Below are positions 25,427 to 34,971 of a DNA stretch of 64,000 nt, piece after piece. The notes under the pieces were generated by a model. The model searched no databases. It had not been told where the DNA came from and was given only the letters and a program-made list of their open reading frames with translations. The position numbers and the translations under genes were made by a program. Source of the DNA: Lacrimispora xylanolytica (lineage in GTDB: Bacteria; Bacillota; Clostridia; Lachnospirales; Lachnospiraceae); NCBI RefSeq assembly GCF_026723765.1, contig NZ_CP113524.1, positions 3,333,001 to 3,397,000 on the forward strand, read 5' to 3'. The first letter of the stretch is position 1; every line of letters begins with the position of its first letter.

Positions 25427-25501
25427 CGTATCCATAAATTGACAATATATTACATATATTTCATTTATAGTCCCAGTTGACACAACTTCAAGGAACATAA
25501 T

Positions 25502-25548
25502 AAAAAGATATCTCTTTTATCAAGAATGACAAAAAAAGATATCTTTTT
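25502..25548. terminator. Terminator downstream of uxuB
   Basis: 12-bp perfect stem AAAAAGATATCT/AGATATCTTTTT with a 23-base loop, located about 60 bases after the SDR stop. It is symmetrical and so can act in both directions. Confidence 0.8.
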
Positions 25549-25608
25549 ATAAGGTGTATTTATATGTTATTGAAAGACAGAATGCTCCCTGCTACAGGAG
25601 ACAGCCTG

Positions 25609-26457
25609 TTATACTCCGGAATAAGCAGAAAAACCGCCATCAATTGGGAGTACTACGCCTGTAATAAAGCTTGCTGCCTCATTGTTTAAGAAAAATAAGA
25701 GTGCTCCGTTTAACTCGCTCGCATCTCCAAACCGTCCCATTGGAGTTGCGGAAAGAATCTTTTCCGTTCTCTTGGTAGGAGTTCCGTCCTCATTAAATAA
25801 AAGCTTTTCATTCTGCTGTGTCACGAAAAATCCTGGTGCAATGGCATTCACACGGATTCCAACCTTGGAAAAGTGAACCGCCAGCCACTGGGTGAAGTTG
25901 CTGATGGCTGCTTTTGCTCCGCTGTAAGCCGGAATCTTAGTCAGTGGGGTAAAGGCATTCATAGAAGAGATATTTAAAATACTGCAGCCTTCTCTTCCAA
26001 TCATATCCTTTGCAAAAATCTGACAGGGAAGCAGGGTTCCTAAGAAGTTTAAGTTAAATACAAATTCAACGCCAGACTGATCTAAGTCGAAGAAGGATTT
26101 TACATCTGCCTCTATATCTCCCATTTCAAAGTATTCTTTATCTGTGTTGGCTCTTGCATTGTTTCCGCCTGCACCGTTTATTAAAATATCACAAGGTCCA
26201 AGCTCTGCCAGAATGCTTGCGTGAACTTCTTCCAGGCTGCTTCTCTCCAATACATTTGCCTTATATGCTTTTGCTGTGAAGCCTTCTTTTTCAATGGTAT
26301 CAGCGATTTCCTTTGCTGCCTGCTCGTTTAAATCAAGAACTGCAACCTTTGCTCCCGCCTCTGCAAGTGTTTTTGCAAACATGCCGCATAATACACCGCC
26401 AGCTCCTGTTACAACTGCTACTTTTCCGCTTAAATCTGTTCCAAATGTCAATGCCAT
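25609..26457 (-). CDS. uxuB: SDR-family D-mannonate oxidoreductase (fructuronate reductase)
   Basis: This 282-residue NAD(P)-dependent short-chain dehydrogenase has a nucleotide-binding TGAGGVLCG near the N-terminus and ILINGAGGNN in the middle. The catalytic serine is in ILNISSMNAF and the YxxxK motif is YSGAKAA. SDR proteins in this position replace the unrelated classical UxuB of E. coli and interconvert D-fructuronate and D-mannonate in glucuronate breakdown. The gene follows uxuA by 17 bases, which supports the assignment more than the sequence does. ATG 26457 lies after GAAGGAAGG. Confidence 0.85.
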   Translation of the reverse strand: MALTFGTDLSGKVAVVTGAGGVLCGMFAKTLAEAGAKVAVLDLNEQAAKEIADTIEKEGFTAKAYKANVLERSSLEEVHASILAELGPCDILINGAGGNNARANTDKEYFEMGDIEADVKSFFDLDQSGVEFVFNLNFLGTLLPCQIFAKDMIGREGCSILNISSMNAFTPLTKIPAYSGAKAAISNFTQWLAVHFSKVGIRVNAIAPGFFVTQQNEKLLFNEDGTPTKRTEKILSATPMGRFGDASELNGALLFFLNNEAASFITGVVLPIDGGFSAYSGV

Positions 26458-26474
26458 GGTATCGCCCTTCCTTC

Positions 26475-27530
26475 TCATTTGCTTGTTTTTTCAATTGCTT
26501 CCCATAAACCATTTAAATAGGTAGCGCCAAGGGCACGGTCATAAAGTCCGTATCCAGCCCGTCCGGTCTCTCCCCAGATCATACGACCGTGATCCGGGCG
26601 TACATAACCATCAAAGCCATTGTCGTGAAGAGCCTTTAAGATGGCAAACATATCAAGGGAGCCGCATTTGGATAAATGAGCACGCTCTTCAAAGCCCTTG
26701 TTATCTTCAAGAACTTTTACGTTTCTGGCATGTACGAAGTGAACGCGTCCCATAGCTGCGTACTTGGCAGCCATTTTAACAACGTCGTTTTGGTTGGAAC
26801 AGCCTAAGGAGCCGGTACAAAGAGTGATTCCGTTATGAGGATCGTCTACCAGCTTTAAGAAGCGGTCCAGATTCTTCTCATCGGTGATGATTCTTGGGAG
26901 ACCAAAGATGCTCCAGCATGGGTCATCCTCATGAATGGCCATATTGACACCACACTCTGCTGCCACTGGAATGATTTTTTCCAGGAAATACTTTAAGTTA
27001 TCCCAAAGATCTTCCTCAGACATGGAATTGTATTCACTTACCACCTGCTTTAATTCTTCTCTTGTATAGCTGGAATCCCAGCCAGGAAGAGTTAAATCAC
27101 CATCTGACTCCAGAGGATTTACCTTATCCACCTGATCCTGGTAATACACAAGAGTTGTAGAGCCATCCTCTAATACATGGTCAAGCTGGGTTCTGGTCCA
27201 GTCAAATACTGGCATGAAGTTATAGCAAACACACTTGATTCCTGCTTCTGCCACTCTTCTGATATTTTCGCAGTAGTTTTCAATGTACTGTTCTCTGCTT
27301 GGTTTTCCTAATTTAATATCTTCATGAACTGGTATGCTTTCAATCACTTCAAAAGCAAGTCCTGCTTCTTCTGTTTCTTTCTTTAAATGTGCAATGGTCT
27401 CACGGCTCCATACCTCACCAACCGGAACATCGTAAACAGCGGTCACGATGGAATACATTCCTGGAATCTGTCTTATGTTCTGTAATGTAACCTTGTCATC
27501 GTCCCCATACCATCTGAATGATAATTTCAT
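26475..27530 (-). CDS. uxuA: Mannonate dehydratase
   Basis: This 351-residue enzyme dehydrates D-mannonate to 2-keto-3-deoxygluconate in the hexuronate pathway. The start [24 protein letters not shown], the block [13 protein letters not shown] and the metal-site segments [30 protein letters not shown] and [11 protein letters not shown] are typical of UxuA. GGAGG lies eight bases before the ATG. Promoter sequences upstream are weak except for a TATACT box, which suggests control by the divergent AraC regulator. Confidence 0.96.
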   Translation of the reverse strand: MKLSFRWYGDDDKVTLQNIRQIPGMYSIVTAVYDVPVGEVWSRETIAHLKKETEEAGLAFEVIESIPVHEDIKLGKPSREQYIENYCENIRRVAEAGIKCVCYNFMPVFDWTRTQLDHVLEDGSTTLVYYQDQVDKVNPLESDGDLTLPGWDSSYTREELKQVVSEYNSMSEEDLWDNLKYFLEKIIPVAAECGVNMAIHEDDPCWSIFGLPRIITDEKNLDRFLKLVDDPHNGITLCTGSLGCSNQNDVVKMAAKYAAMGRVHFVHARNVKVLEDNKGFEERAHLSKCGSLDMFAILKALHDNGFDGYVRPDHGRMIWGETGRAGYGLYDRALGATYLNGLWEAIEKTSK

Positions 27531-27621
27531 TAAAATACCTCCTTTTTTGTTCGGATCATTAGTATGGACTTAGTATATACAAAATACGGATGTATTACCA
27601 TGGATTAATTTGCCGTTCACA

Positions 27622-27650
27622 TTGCAAATCTTGCGGTCATGTCCTATAAT
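27622..27650 (+). promoter_or_regulatory. Promoter of the AraC-type regulator
   Basis: TTGCAA (27622-27627), 17-base spacer, perfect TATAAT (27645-27650). The transcript would have a leader of only about 30 bases before ATG 27686. Confidence 0.75.
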
Positions 27651-27685
27651 GAAAACAATACATGAATTTTAAAAGGAGGGATTTT

Positions 27686-28564
27686 ATGAAAAAAGAATTG
27701 TCCACCGGTTTTAATGACCGGCAGTATATGAACTCCGGAGAGTTTGAAGTGTTCTTTTATAAGGATGCCAATTTAAATCATATAGTGGATCACAGCCATC
27801 CTTATTATGAAGTGTACTTTTTTTTAAGCGGAGATGTGACTTATGATGTGGATGGAAATCAGTACAACCTGCAATACGGCGACTATCTGCTCATACCTCC
27901 CGGTACGAAGCATCACCCTATCTTTCATTCCACGGATAAGAATTATCAGCGTTTTGTTCTCTGGATCAGCCGGAGCTATTATGAATCCATGTGCACCTGG
28001 TCTGAGGATTTTTCCTACAGCTTCCGGTATGCAGAAGAAAAAAAGAGTTACCGGTTCCGCACGGATTTCATCACCTTCCAAAGCATTCAGGGGCGGCTTT
28101 TGGATCTTCTTGAGGAGCTTCATGGTAATAGAGCCTTTCACAAGCTGAATGCAGAGCTTTTAGTCCTCTCCTTTCTTCTGCAGATTAATAGAATCACCTA
28201 CGATATGCTCCATCAGGTTCCAGTGGCTTATGAAAATGTGCTGTATTTAAACCTCTGCGACTATATCAACAATCATCTCAGTGAAGATCTATCCCTGGAT
28301 AAACTGGCTTCCTTTTTCTATTCCAGTAAATATCATATCTCCCATGTCTTTAAAGACAACATGGGAATATCCATTCATCAGTACATTATTAAAAAGCGGT
28401 TACATGCAAGCAAAAATGGAATCCTTTCCGGGATTCCATTTACAGAGCTTTATCACCAATATGGATTTTCAGATTACACCAGCTTTTACCGGGCATTTAA
28501 AAAGGAATTCGGCCTTTCCCCGAAAGAATTCAGGGAGCAAAAAGGATTGCCGGAAGGATATTAA
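27686..28564 (+). CDS. AraC-family regulator of the uxu operon (inferred)
   Basis: This 292-residue regulator has an N-terminal cupin-like sensing domain (about 15-110, with HSHPYYEVYFFLSGDVTY and GDYLLIPPGTKHHP). A C-terminal double helix-turn-helix follows at about 190-285 (LSLDKLASFFYSSKYHISHVF and GFSDYTSFYRAFKKEFGLSP). ATG 27686 has AAGGAGGG seven bases upstream; an in-frame ATG further up lies over the promoter. Its divergent position to uxuAB makes it the likely regulator, with a hexuronate as effector. Confidence 0.92.
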   Translation: MKKELSTGFNDRQYMNSGEFEVFFYKDANLNHIVDHSHPYYEVYFFLSGDVTYDVDGNQYNLQYGDYLLIPPGTKHHPIFHSTDKNYQRFVLWISRSYYESMCTWSEDFSYSFRYAEEKKSYRFRTDFITFQSIQGRLLDLLEELHGNRAFHKLNAELLVLSFLLQINRITYDMLHQVPVAYENVLYLNLCDYINNHLSEDLSLDKLASFFYSSKYHISHVFKDNMGISIHQYIIKKRLHASKNGILSGIPFTELYHQYGFSDYTSFYRAFKKEFGLSPKEFREQKGLPEGY

Positions 28565-28574
28565 TTCCCTGCTC

Positions 28575-28910
28575 TTACCGGAAAATAAGCTGAGTCAGAA
28601 TCATATAGAAGGCAGTTCCCGCTCCAATGCTTAAGAGGGAATTTCCTTTTATATGATGAAGGATGACAATCAGTACAACGGACAATGCCTCAGAAAGTCC
28701 ATAGGGATAAGACTGAAAAGAGACCCCCTTTAAGCAGTAGACCACCAAAAGACCAATGGTCGCATAGGGAAGAGTCTTACCAAGATAGGCAATATAAGGG
28801 GGCGTCTCCTTGCCTGCCGGAAACATGATAAAAGGCAGAAACCGTGTGATTACAGTGGCAGCCACCATGGAGATTATAATAAGCAGGTATGATATCATTT
28901 CCTGATTCAA
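28575..28910 (-). CDS. azlD: AzlD-family branched-chain amino acid exporter subunit
   Basis: This 111-residue protein has four hydrophobic helices and the AzlD motif AATVITRFLPFIMFP near the N-terminus. It pairs with AzlC to export branched-chain amino acids or analogues. Its start overlaps the azlC stop as ATGA. The length is typical. Confidence 0.9.
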   Translation of the reverse strand: MNQEMISYLLIIISMVAATVITRFLPFIMFPAGKETPPYIAYLGKTLPYATIGLLVVYCLKGVSFQSYPYGLSEALSVVLIVILHHIKGNSLLSIGAGTAFYMILTQLIFR

Positions 28911-29638
28911 GACTGTTTCTCCTTTCTCTTTTCCCTATAATAAGCGAAAGTAATCATTCCCAGAATAAGGATCATGGCTGGCACAATAAAGCCGCTGCTT
29001 CCAAATATCTTAAGACAAATTACAGACGCTGCAATTCCTGTGACCGCTGACCAATGTCCTTTCCCGGATTTCCACTGATCTACAAATATGACCACAAAAA
29101 GGGCAGTCAGTGCAAAGTCCATGCCCGCCGTATTAAAGGTAATCATACTTCCTGCAATGGCACCAAGGAGGGTTCCTGCCACCCAATACAAATGGTCCAG
29201 AAGGGATACAAAAAAATACACCATGTATTTTGGGATGCCCTTTGGAGGTTCTTCGTTGCATAAAACGGAAAATGTTTCGTCTGTTAATGCAAAGATCAGA
29301 TAAGGCTTTAATTTACCAGCCTCCCTGTATTTATCAAGCATGGAAATTCCATAAAACAAATGTCTGGCATTTAACATGAGGGACATAAAAAAAGCATACC
29401 AGGGGTTCACCAATGCCACAAAAAATGTGATTCCCAGGTACTGCAGGCTTCCGGCATATACAAACATACTGATTAACAGAGGCCACCAAATTCCATGACC
29501 ATTGCCGCTCATAAGGATTCCATATGCAGCTCCAAGTACAAGGTAACCTGCCATAACAGGCGCTGTTTTGGGAAATGCATAACGGAGGGCTGATAGATTG
29601 GGGGAATGTTGCTCGCAGATTTCTTCTTTGTTGCTCAT
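28907..29638 (-). CDS. azlC: AzlC-family branched-chain amino acid exporter subunit
   Basis: This 243-residue membrane protein begins with the AzlC pattern FPKTAPVMAGYLVLGAAYGILM and has about seven helices. LMLNARHLFYGISM and ALTDETFSVL are conserved in the family. Start ATG 29638 lies 15 bases after AGGAAAGGA, a long gap; the frame also opens at TTG 29698, which has no ribosome binding site at all. It forms a two-gene operon with azlD. Confidence 0.9.
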   Translation of the reverse strand: MSNKEEICEQHSPNLSALRYAFPKTAPVMAGYLVLGAAYGILMSGNGHGIWWPLLISMFVYAGSLQYLGITFFVALVNPWYAFFMSLMLNARHLFYGISMLDKYREAGKLKPYLIFALTDETFSVLCNEEPPKGIPKYMVYFFVSLLDHLYWVAGTLLGAIAGSMITFNTAGMDFALTALFVVIFVDQWKSGKGHWSAVTGIAASVICLKIFGSSGFIVPAMILILGMITFAYYREKRKEKQS

Positions 29639-29852
29639 AATGATATGAATGGTTCCTTTCCTTTTTTTCTTTCTATAATTGAAGTAGAAAAAATTCAAAG
29701 TTTCTTATATAATTTTAAATATAGCTTTCTGTTCTTTTTCATCTGATGATTGGATTATTAAGCTAACCCTTTCTTTTTCTTTTAAAGAATCAGCATAATG
29801 TTTATTATAGTAACGTACAAAAGTGACTTTGTCAACAACAGGAGAACCCAAT

Positions 29853-30761
29853 ATGAATTACGACCATTTATATAAATCCTGCACCTTATGCCCCAGAAAC
29901 TGTAAGGTGGACCGGACCGTGACCACCGGTTACTGCGGCTGCTCAAGTACCATTAAGGCTGCCAGAGCTGCACTTCACCACTGGGAAGAGCCGTGTATCA
30001 GCGGCACCAGGGGGAGTGGCACTGTATTTTTCACCGGCTGTACCCTTCGATGCTGTTTTTGTCAGAATCACTCCATCAGCCAGGAGGAGGTTGGGAAAGA
30101 GCTTTCCCCAGAGGAGCTTTCCCAAATCTTTTTAAGACTTCAGGATGAGGGGGCCCACAATATTAATCTGGTCACTGCCACTCAGTATCTTCCCTCTATT
30201 CTGTCAGCCCTTGATATGGTCAAGGATAAGCTGTCTATCCCTGTGGTCTATAACTGCGGCGGCTATGAAACAGTAGAAACGGTAAAAGCACTGGAAGGAT
30301 ATGTGGATATATGGCTTCCGGATTTAAAATACGAAAGTACAGATCTGTCCCTGCGCTACAGCGGAGCGAAAGATTATTTTCAGGTTGCTAAAAAAGCAAT
30401 CCGCCAGATGATTCTCCAAACAGGAGCGCCTGAGTTTGAGGAAGATGGGGCTATTATGAAAAAAGGAGTCATTATACGTCATATGGTTCTTCCGGGTGCT
30501 AAGGATGATTCCATAAAACTTCTTCATTTTATAAAGGAGGAACTTCCTGAGGGTATGTATTATATCAGCCTTTTAAGTCAGTACACTCCCTTCTTTCTAA
30601 GCAAGGACTTTCCAGAAATCAATCGTAGAATCACTTCTTATGAATATAACAAGGTTCTTGATGAAGCCATATCCCTTTCCCTTGACCAGGGATTTATGCA
30701 GGAAAAAAGCAGTGCAAAGGAGGAGTACACACCGCCGTTTGATTTGGAAGGAATTCTTTAA
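29853..30761 (+). CDS. PflX-like radical SAM protein
   Basis: This 302-residue radical SAM enzyme is related to pyruvate formate-lyase activase. The cluster motif is GCTLRCCFCQN (Cys63, Cys67, Cys70). The N-terminus carries five further cysteines (Cys10, 13, 17, 28, 30 in CTLCPRNC and YCGC) that may hold a second iron-sulphur or zinc site. The SAM-binding and barrel parts follow (VYNCGGYETVE, DIWLPDLKY, RHMVLPG). No glycyl-radical enzyme lies nearby, so the partner is unknown. ATG 29853 is nine bases after AGGAGA. It ends at a strong terminator and stands alone. Confidence 0.88.
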   Translation: MNYDHLYKSCTLCPRNCKVDRTVTTGYCGCSSTIKAARAALHHWEEPCISGTRGSGTVFFTGCTLRCCFCQNHSISQEEVGKELSPEELSQIFLRLQDEGAHNINLVTATQYLPSILSALDMVKDKLSIPVVYNCGGYETVETVKALEGYVDIWLPDLKYESTDLSLRYSGAKDYFQVAKKAIRQMILQTGAPEFEEDGAIMKKGVIIRHMVLPGAKDDSIKLLHFIKEELPEGMYYISLLSQYTPFFLSKDFPEINRRITSYEYNKVLDEAISLSLDQGFMQEKSSAKEEYTPPFDLEGIL

Positions 30762-30767
30762 ATCGTA

Positions 30768-30803
30768 AATAAGGGGTGCCGCTTGTATACGGCACCCCTT
30801 ATT
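30768..30803. terminator. Bidirectional terminator
   Basis: Perfect 14-bp stem AATAAGGGGTGCCG/CGGCACCCCTTATT with an 8-base loop. It lies between the radical SAM gene and the convergent deacetylase operon. Confidence 0.88.
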
Positions 30804-30821
30804 GTCACTTATAACTTTTCT

Positions 30822-31625
30822 TTACTTATAAATAGAAGAAAAATCTACTAACTCTATGTCGTGGTCAAGAAGCCACTGTTTGACTCCCGGGTCGCATGCA
30901 GTCTGTAAATCTCTGCAACGGGCTGTAGTTAAAGAAGAGTTATCCAGAATGTATGCATCCACATACCCTGGATGCAAATGGATGATGTTGTATTCATAAG
31001 GACTATTAAGAATTCCAAACCGGTCCTCATAGATATCTTCCGGTCTCAAGCCCCGGTCCAGTATTTCCATAAACAAAGGATTTCCCGTCATAATTTCATG
31101 AACCGGATGCCATTTTTCCGTCTCCACCTCCGGCTCTGTCATACAGTGGATATGAAACTCCATGGCTGCCTGATGAAATGCAGCAGAGATATTTTTATTA
31201 ATAACAGAATGGCCTTCAAAATGATTGGGATAATATCCTGTCAATTCCCGGAAACGATTAATCTGTGCCACCGTCTCCTTATAGCAGTCCTCCACCGTCA
31301 CCACAATATTACCAATACATTTCTTATCAGAGGGATTGTCTCCCTTCCATTCATAGGAGCGGTAGAACTGCCCTTTTTCATTGACAAGACTCCTGATGTG
31401 TTCTGGTTCGCTTACTGGTTTTCCCTGAACGAAATTGGTATGAAGCACCAGATTGGCCTTTGGCACCTCCCGTTTTGCAAGGTTCACTCCATGGGGAGCG
31501 GAGGCCATATTGCTCATCAGGGAAAGGACGGTTATGATTCCTTCCTGATAGCCTTTCACCGCTCCGTAATTATATGCCTCGCTGAATCCGAAATCATCGG
31601 CAGAAACAATCAGCTTTTTCCTCAT
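30822..31625 (-). CDS. chbG: ChbG/YdjC-family carbohydrate deacetylase
   Basis: This 267-residue metal-dependent deacetylase has the YdjC fold. It starts LIVSADDFGFSEAYNYG with the metal-binding Asp10/Asp11. Later motifs are HTNFVQG, HFEGHSV (His pair) and IIHLHPGYVDA. ChbG removes the acetyl group from chitobiose-6-phosphate. The gene is last in an operon with a mannose-type PTS and a NagA-like deacetylase, so the imported sugar probably carries N-acetyl groups on two residues. One base separates it from the stop of the NagA-like gene. Confidence 0.88.
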   Translation of the reverse strand: MRKKLIVSADDFGFSEAYNYGAVKGYQEGIITVLSLMSNMASAPHGVNLAKREVPKANLVLHTNFVQGKPVSEPEHIRSLVNEKGQFYRSYEWKGDNPSDKKCIGNIVVTVEDCYKETVAQINRFRELTGYYPNHFEGHSVINKNISAAFHQAAMEFHIHCMTEPEVETEKWHPVHEIMTGNPLFMEILDRGLRPEDIYEDRFGILNSPYEYNIIHLHPGYVDAYILDNSSLTTARCRDLQTACDPGVKQWLLDHDIELVDFSSIYK

Positions 31626-31626
31626 T

Positions 31627-32808
31627 TCACACCTCCTTTTGCCTCCATTCCCTTAGGAAATCAGGATTAAAGACAGGGCCTTCTTTTGCATCGTAAACCT
31701 TTTTTCCCATGGAATAGGTGGCAATGGTACGGTATTCATCGTTAATTACCACAAAATCTGCATCTTTTAAAGCCTTCAAGGAGCCTTTATTCCTTTCAAA
31801 CCCATACTTCCGGCTGGGGTTTAGAGAGAACATGGGCCAAACCTTCTCCATTGGCATGTGAAGCTTCTCCACCAGATTGCCGATTCCATATAAGACCGGC
31901 TGGCTGGAGCCCATGAGGCGCCCGGTATCTGTAAGAACAAACCCATCCTTGGATACGTGAATGGTCATGCCTTCTTCAAATCCACGATAGACGCCCTCAG
32001 GAGCACCGGAAAATGGAGTACAGTCGGATATCATCATAAAACGCTCTGTGGACTTTATCCGAAAGAAAATTTCCAGCATTTCCAGGGAGATATGCATGCC
32101 GTCACAAATCACTTCGCAATCCACCTTGTCATTTAAAAGGGCTGCTCCAAGGCCCCCCACATCTCTGTGGTGAAGTCCGGTCATCACATTGCCTGTATGG
32201 GTGGAAACAGAGAAGCCATGCTCATAGGCCCTCTTTGCTTCTTCATAATTACTATCACTGTGGGCCATGGCCAGAACCACTCCCTTATTCAGGAAATACT
32301 CTGCCAAAGGGGCAATTCCCGGTATCTCAGGGGCCATAGCGACCAGTTTTAAAAGTCCCTGTCCATGGGAAACCATTTGTTTTGCTGTCTCTAAGGAAAC
32401 CTCCGGCCAGCCGGTTCGCACTCCTTTTTCTCCGGTCCGGTTTAACCAGGGGCCTTCGCTGTGAATGCCAAGAATGGAGGCCCCCTCATAATGTTCTTTT
32501 GCTGCTCTTGCGACTGCGGCAATGGCAGATCGTTCTGCTGTGGGAAACACATTGGTGATTCCCTGAGAAGCACAGCCTTTAAGATAGCCTTTGATTTCTT
32601 CCTGGGTTACTTCTCCTGAAAGACCAAAACCGCAGGTTCCATGATTATGGGTATCAAAGATTCCTGGAATGATACGCATATCCCCATAATCAATGATTTC
32701 CTCATTATCTGTACGGGGCAGAAACTCCTTTATGGTTCCATCTTCCACTACCAGAAACCCATCTTTTAAGCCGTCTTCCATGTAGATTCGTCTCGATTTT
32801 ACAATCAT
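31627..32808 (-). CDS. nagA: N-acetylglucosamine-6-phosphate deacetylase-like enzyme
   Basis: This 393-residue cytoplasmic amidohydrolase has metal and catalytic residues in FDTHNHG (His54, His56), HSEGPW (Glu118), AMAHSDS (His183), STHTGN (His204) and SDCTPFSG (catalytic Asp262). It removes acetyl from an amino-sugar phosphate. The family's usual THLFNAM segment reads THTGNVMTGLHHRD here, so it is a divergent NagA and the preferred sugar may differ from GlcNAc-6-P (GalNAc-6-P or a disaccharide are options). It lies 17 bases downstream of the PTS IID gene. No nagB is present in the cluster. Confidence 0.85.
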   Translation of the reverse strand: MIVKSRRIYMEDGLKDGFLVVEDGTIKEFLPRTDNEEIIDYGDMRIIPGIFDTHNHGTCGFGLSGEVTQEEIKGYLKGCASQGITNVFPTAERSAIAAVARAAKEHYEGASILGIHSEGPWLNRTGEKGVRTGWPEVSLETAKQMVSHGQGLLKLVAMAPEIPGIAPLAEYFLNKGVVLAMAHSDSNYEEAKRAYEHGFSVSTHTGNVMTGLHHRDVGGLGAALLNDKVDCEVICDGMHISLEMLEIFFRIKSTERFMMISDCTPFSGAPEGVYRGFEEGMTIHVSKDGFVLTDTGRLMGSSQPVLYGIGNLVEKLHMPMEKVWPMFSLNPSRKYGFERNKGSLKALKDADFVVINDEYRTIATYSMGKKVYDAKEGPVFNPDFLREWRQKEV

Positions 32809-32825
32809 GTTTCATCCTCTCCCTT

Positions 32826-33644
32826 TTAGAATATTCCAATAAAGGCTCCAATAAAGGCAAAGGCAAAGATTCCAACAATCAGCTGTACCGGGCGTCTGCC
32901 CTTTTTAATCAGTCGCATCAGGAATAATACAAGAATGATGCTCAAAATACCAGGAAAGATGGAATTTAATACATCTAAGATCACCACAGAGGTCTTTCCC
33001 ATCTGAATGGTCCAGTTAAGAGGAACATTAACAATGCCTGCCGTCATCGCTCCTACCATGGTAACTCCCAGAATAGATGCTGACTTTCTAAGAGCCGGCA
33101 TGAGTCCGGAGCTGAATATCTTATCGATAAATGAAGTTCCGTAAATGTATCCGAATTTGACACCAAAATATTTTAAAATAGACTGGGTGATGCCGTACAA
33201 AAAGATAAATATAGGGACTCCTAAAAAGTTTCCCTGTGAACAGAGTCCGATGGCAACGCCTGCTGCAATGATTCTCAAACAGTTAAAGAACAGGGAATCG
33301 AACATGCCTGCCGTAGGTCCCATTAATGCTGCTTTAATGCTTTCAATGGTCTTTGCGTCAACCGATTGTTTCTCCTTGTGCTCCTTTTCCATGGCATAGG
33401 ATAGTCCGGCGATAAAGGAAAATGGAACAGCGTGTGTATTAAAAAAATTCTGATGTCTGGCGTAAGCCTCTTTTTTTCCTTCCTCATCGCCTTCGTAGGT
33501 TTTCTCGATGGCTGGCTGCATGGTAGCGGTAAAGCCATTGGCCTCCATCTTGGTCATATTAAAGGACAAAAAGGTCAAATGAGAACGGATAAACATAGAT
33601 TTTAAGACTTTCTTTTCTTCAATGCTTAAATTTTTCTTTTCCAT
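32826..33644 (-). CDS. PTS mannose/sorbose-family IID component
   Basis: This 272-residue membrane subunit has a long helical cytoplasmic N-terminus, typical IID sequences such as NPLF-like SHLTFLSFNMTKMEANGF, and the block ALMGPTAGMFDSLFFNCLR. The C-terminus ends in hydrophobic helices. With IIC it forms the translocation channel for sugars phosphorylated by IIB. Its ATG shares one base with the IIC stop (TAATG), so translation is coupled. Confidence 0.93.
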   Translation of the reverse strand: MEKKNLSIEEKKVLKSMFIRSHLTFLSFNMTKMEANGFTATMQPAIEKTYEGDEEGKKEAYARHQNFFNTHAVPFSFIAGLSYAMEKEHKEKQSVDAKTIESIKAALMGPTAGMFDSLFFNCLRIIAAGVAIGLCSQGNFLGVPIFIFLYGITQSILKYFGVKFGYIYGTSFIDKIFSSGLMPALRKSASILGVTMVGAMTAGIVNVPLNWTIQMGKTSVVILDVLNSIFPGILSIILVLFLMRLIKKGRRPVQLIVGIFAFAFIGAFIGIF

Positions 33645-34450
33645 TAGAAAAAATCCTCCTCATCGTCTGATGGCCTCTGTTCCGATGCCACCATGGAATT
33701 TTTTACATCAATCAATTGCTTTTCGTAGAAGAACATGGTAATTGCAATGGCTCCTCCGATGATTGCGATGGATAAGGAATCCATTTTAAGAATTTTAGCC
33801 ATGACATATCCAACAAAGAAGAAGCTGGCTACATCTTTGGACCAGATCATGGAGATCAGGATGGCAAATCCAACTGCCACCATCATACTGGAAGCTGCTG
33901 TTAATCCAGTCATGACAAATGGAGGAAGTGCAGCAAGGGCACTATTTAAACCGGTAACTCCAAAAGCGATTCCCAAAAAGATAATAATTACATTGGGAAG
34001 GGGATAGATTAGGCCGGAAAAGATTAAGTTCTGTGTAAGGAACCTTCCAGGCTTTCCGGATAAGGCAAGCTTTTCCCAGTAAGGAGCCAGTGCAGAGCTA
34101 AAGGATAATAAGATGCTTGATAAGGAAGCCATAACGGTTCCAATGGGAAGAGCAATGGCAAGTCCTGTTTCCACATCAGAGCCGGTCAAAACGGTATAGC
34201 ATACTGCTACAATACTGGCGGAGAGCGCATCTGCCGGGACAGAACCTCCGATGGCTGAAATCCCCATGAAGATAGATTCAAGAGAAGCTCCCATGATAAT
34301 GCCCGTTTGAAAATCACCTAACAGCAGGCCGAGAATGGGGGCAACTACAATGGGACGATTCAAACACTGCCAGGAAAGAATATAGGGATCTAATACAAAA
34401 AAGATCCAATAGGTCAGAGTACCAATGAGTGCAACTGTTATTACGGACAT
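33644..34450 (-). CDS. PTS mannose/sorbose-family IIC component
   Basis: This 268-residue integral membrane protein has seven or more helices. RPIVVAPILGLLLGDFQTGIIMGASLE and the following GISAIGGSVPADALSAS are characteristic of IIC-Man. It is 13 bases downstream of IIB and overlaps IID by one base. The C-terminal tail is charged (SEQRPSDDEEDFF), and a similar EDDFF ends the IIA protein. Confidence 0.94.
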   Translation of the reverse strand: MSVITVALIGTLTYWIFFVLDPYILSWQCLNRPIVVAPILGLLLGDFQTGIIMGASLESIFMGISAIGGSVPADALSASIVAVCYTVLTGSDVETGLAIALPIGTVMASLSSILLSFSSALAPYWEKLALSGKPGRFLTQNLIFSGLIYPLPNVIIIFLGIAFGVTGLNSALAALPPFVMTGLTAASSMMVAVGFAILISMIWSKDVASFFFVGYVMAKILKMDSLSIAIIGGAIAITMFFYEKQLIDVKNSMVASEQRPSDDEEDFF

Positions 34451-34463
34451 AATTCACTCCTCC

Positions 34464-34955
34464 TTATTCCAATATTTTTGATAGTTCCTCCGGAGCATCA
34501 TCCGGAACCGTCTGGTAATTACATTTGATACCGGTTTCGATTACTTTCTTTAATACAGCAACCTCTTCGTCGTAGGCATATAAGTTTTTCCGGTAGGATT
34601 TCCTTGGTTCTGCATTGATCTTTGTCGCTACCCTGCCGTAATTTCCTACATTCACAAGAGGGATATCAGGTACTTCCGTAACAATCCGAAGGAGGTCCAA
34701 AGGAGTGCTGACGATGATCAGTATCTTATGCTCCGCTGCCTTTGGATTTTTAAGAAGTTCAATGGAGGAATTCACATCCTTAATGGCTGTTTTCGCCGTG
34801 CTGGGCGCTGCCATCATCAGGGATTTTTGTATGAGCGGATTGTTTGCCGCTTCATCATTGGCTACAATGATCCGGTCCACTTCTGTGTGTCTTGACCACT
34901 TGATTGCCACCTGTCCGTGTATCATTCGTTCATCAAGTCTTACCATAACAATCAT
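34464..34955 (-). CDS. PTS mannose/sorbose-family IIB component
   Basis: This 163-residue soluble phosphotransfer subunit carries the active histidine in RLDERMIHGQV (His13). It passes phosphate from IIA to the incoming sugar. The start is ATG 34955 with AGGAG ten bases upstream; the frame is open further but overlaps the IIA gene without a ribosome binding site. The length is normal for IIB-Man. Confidence 0.94.
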   Translation of the reverse strand: MIVMVRLDERMIHGQVAIKWSRHTEVDRIIVANDEAANNPLIQKSLMMAAPSTAKTAIKDVNSSIELLKNPKAAEHKILIIVSTPLDLLRIVTEVPDIPLVNVGNYGRVATKINAEPRKSYRKNLYAYDEEVAVLKKVIETGIKCNYQTVPDDAPEELSKILE

Positions 34956-34971
34956 GTTTTTCACGCTCCTT

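Noticed and set aside
25332-25501. Cyclic-di-GMP riboswitch before the chemoreceptor
   Set aside because: The leader between the clear sigma-A promoter and the ATG is only about 60 bases, too short for the aptamer, and no such motif is seen upstream either.
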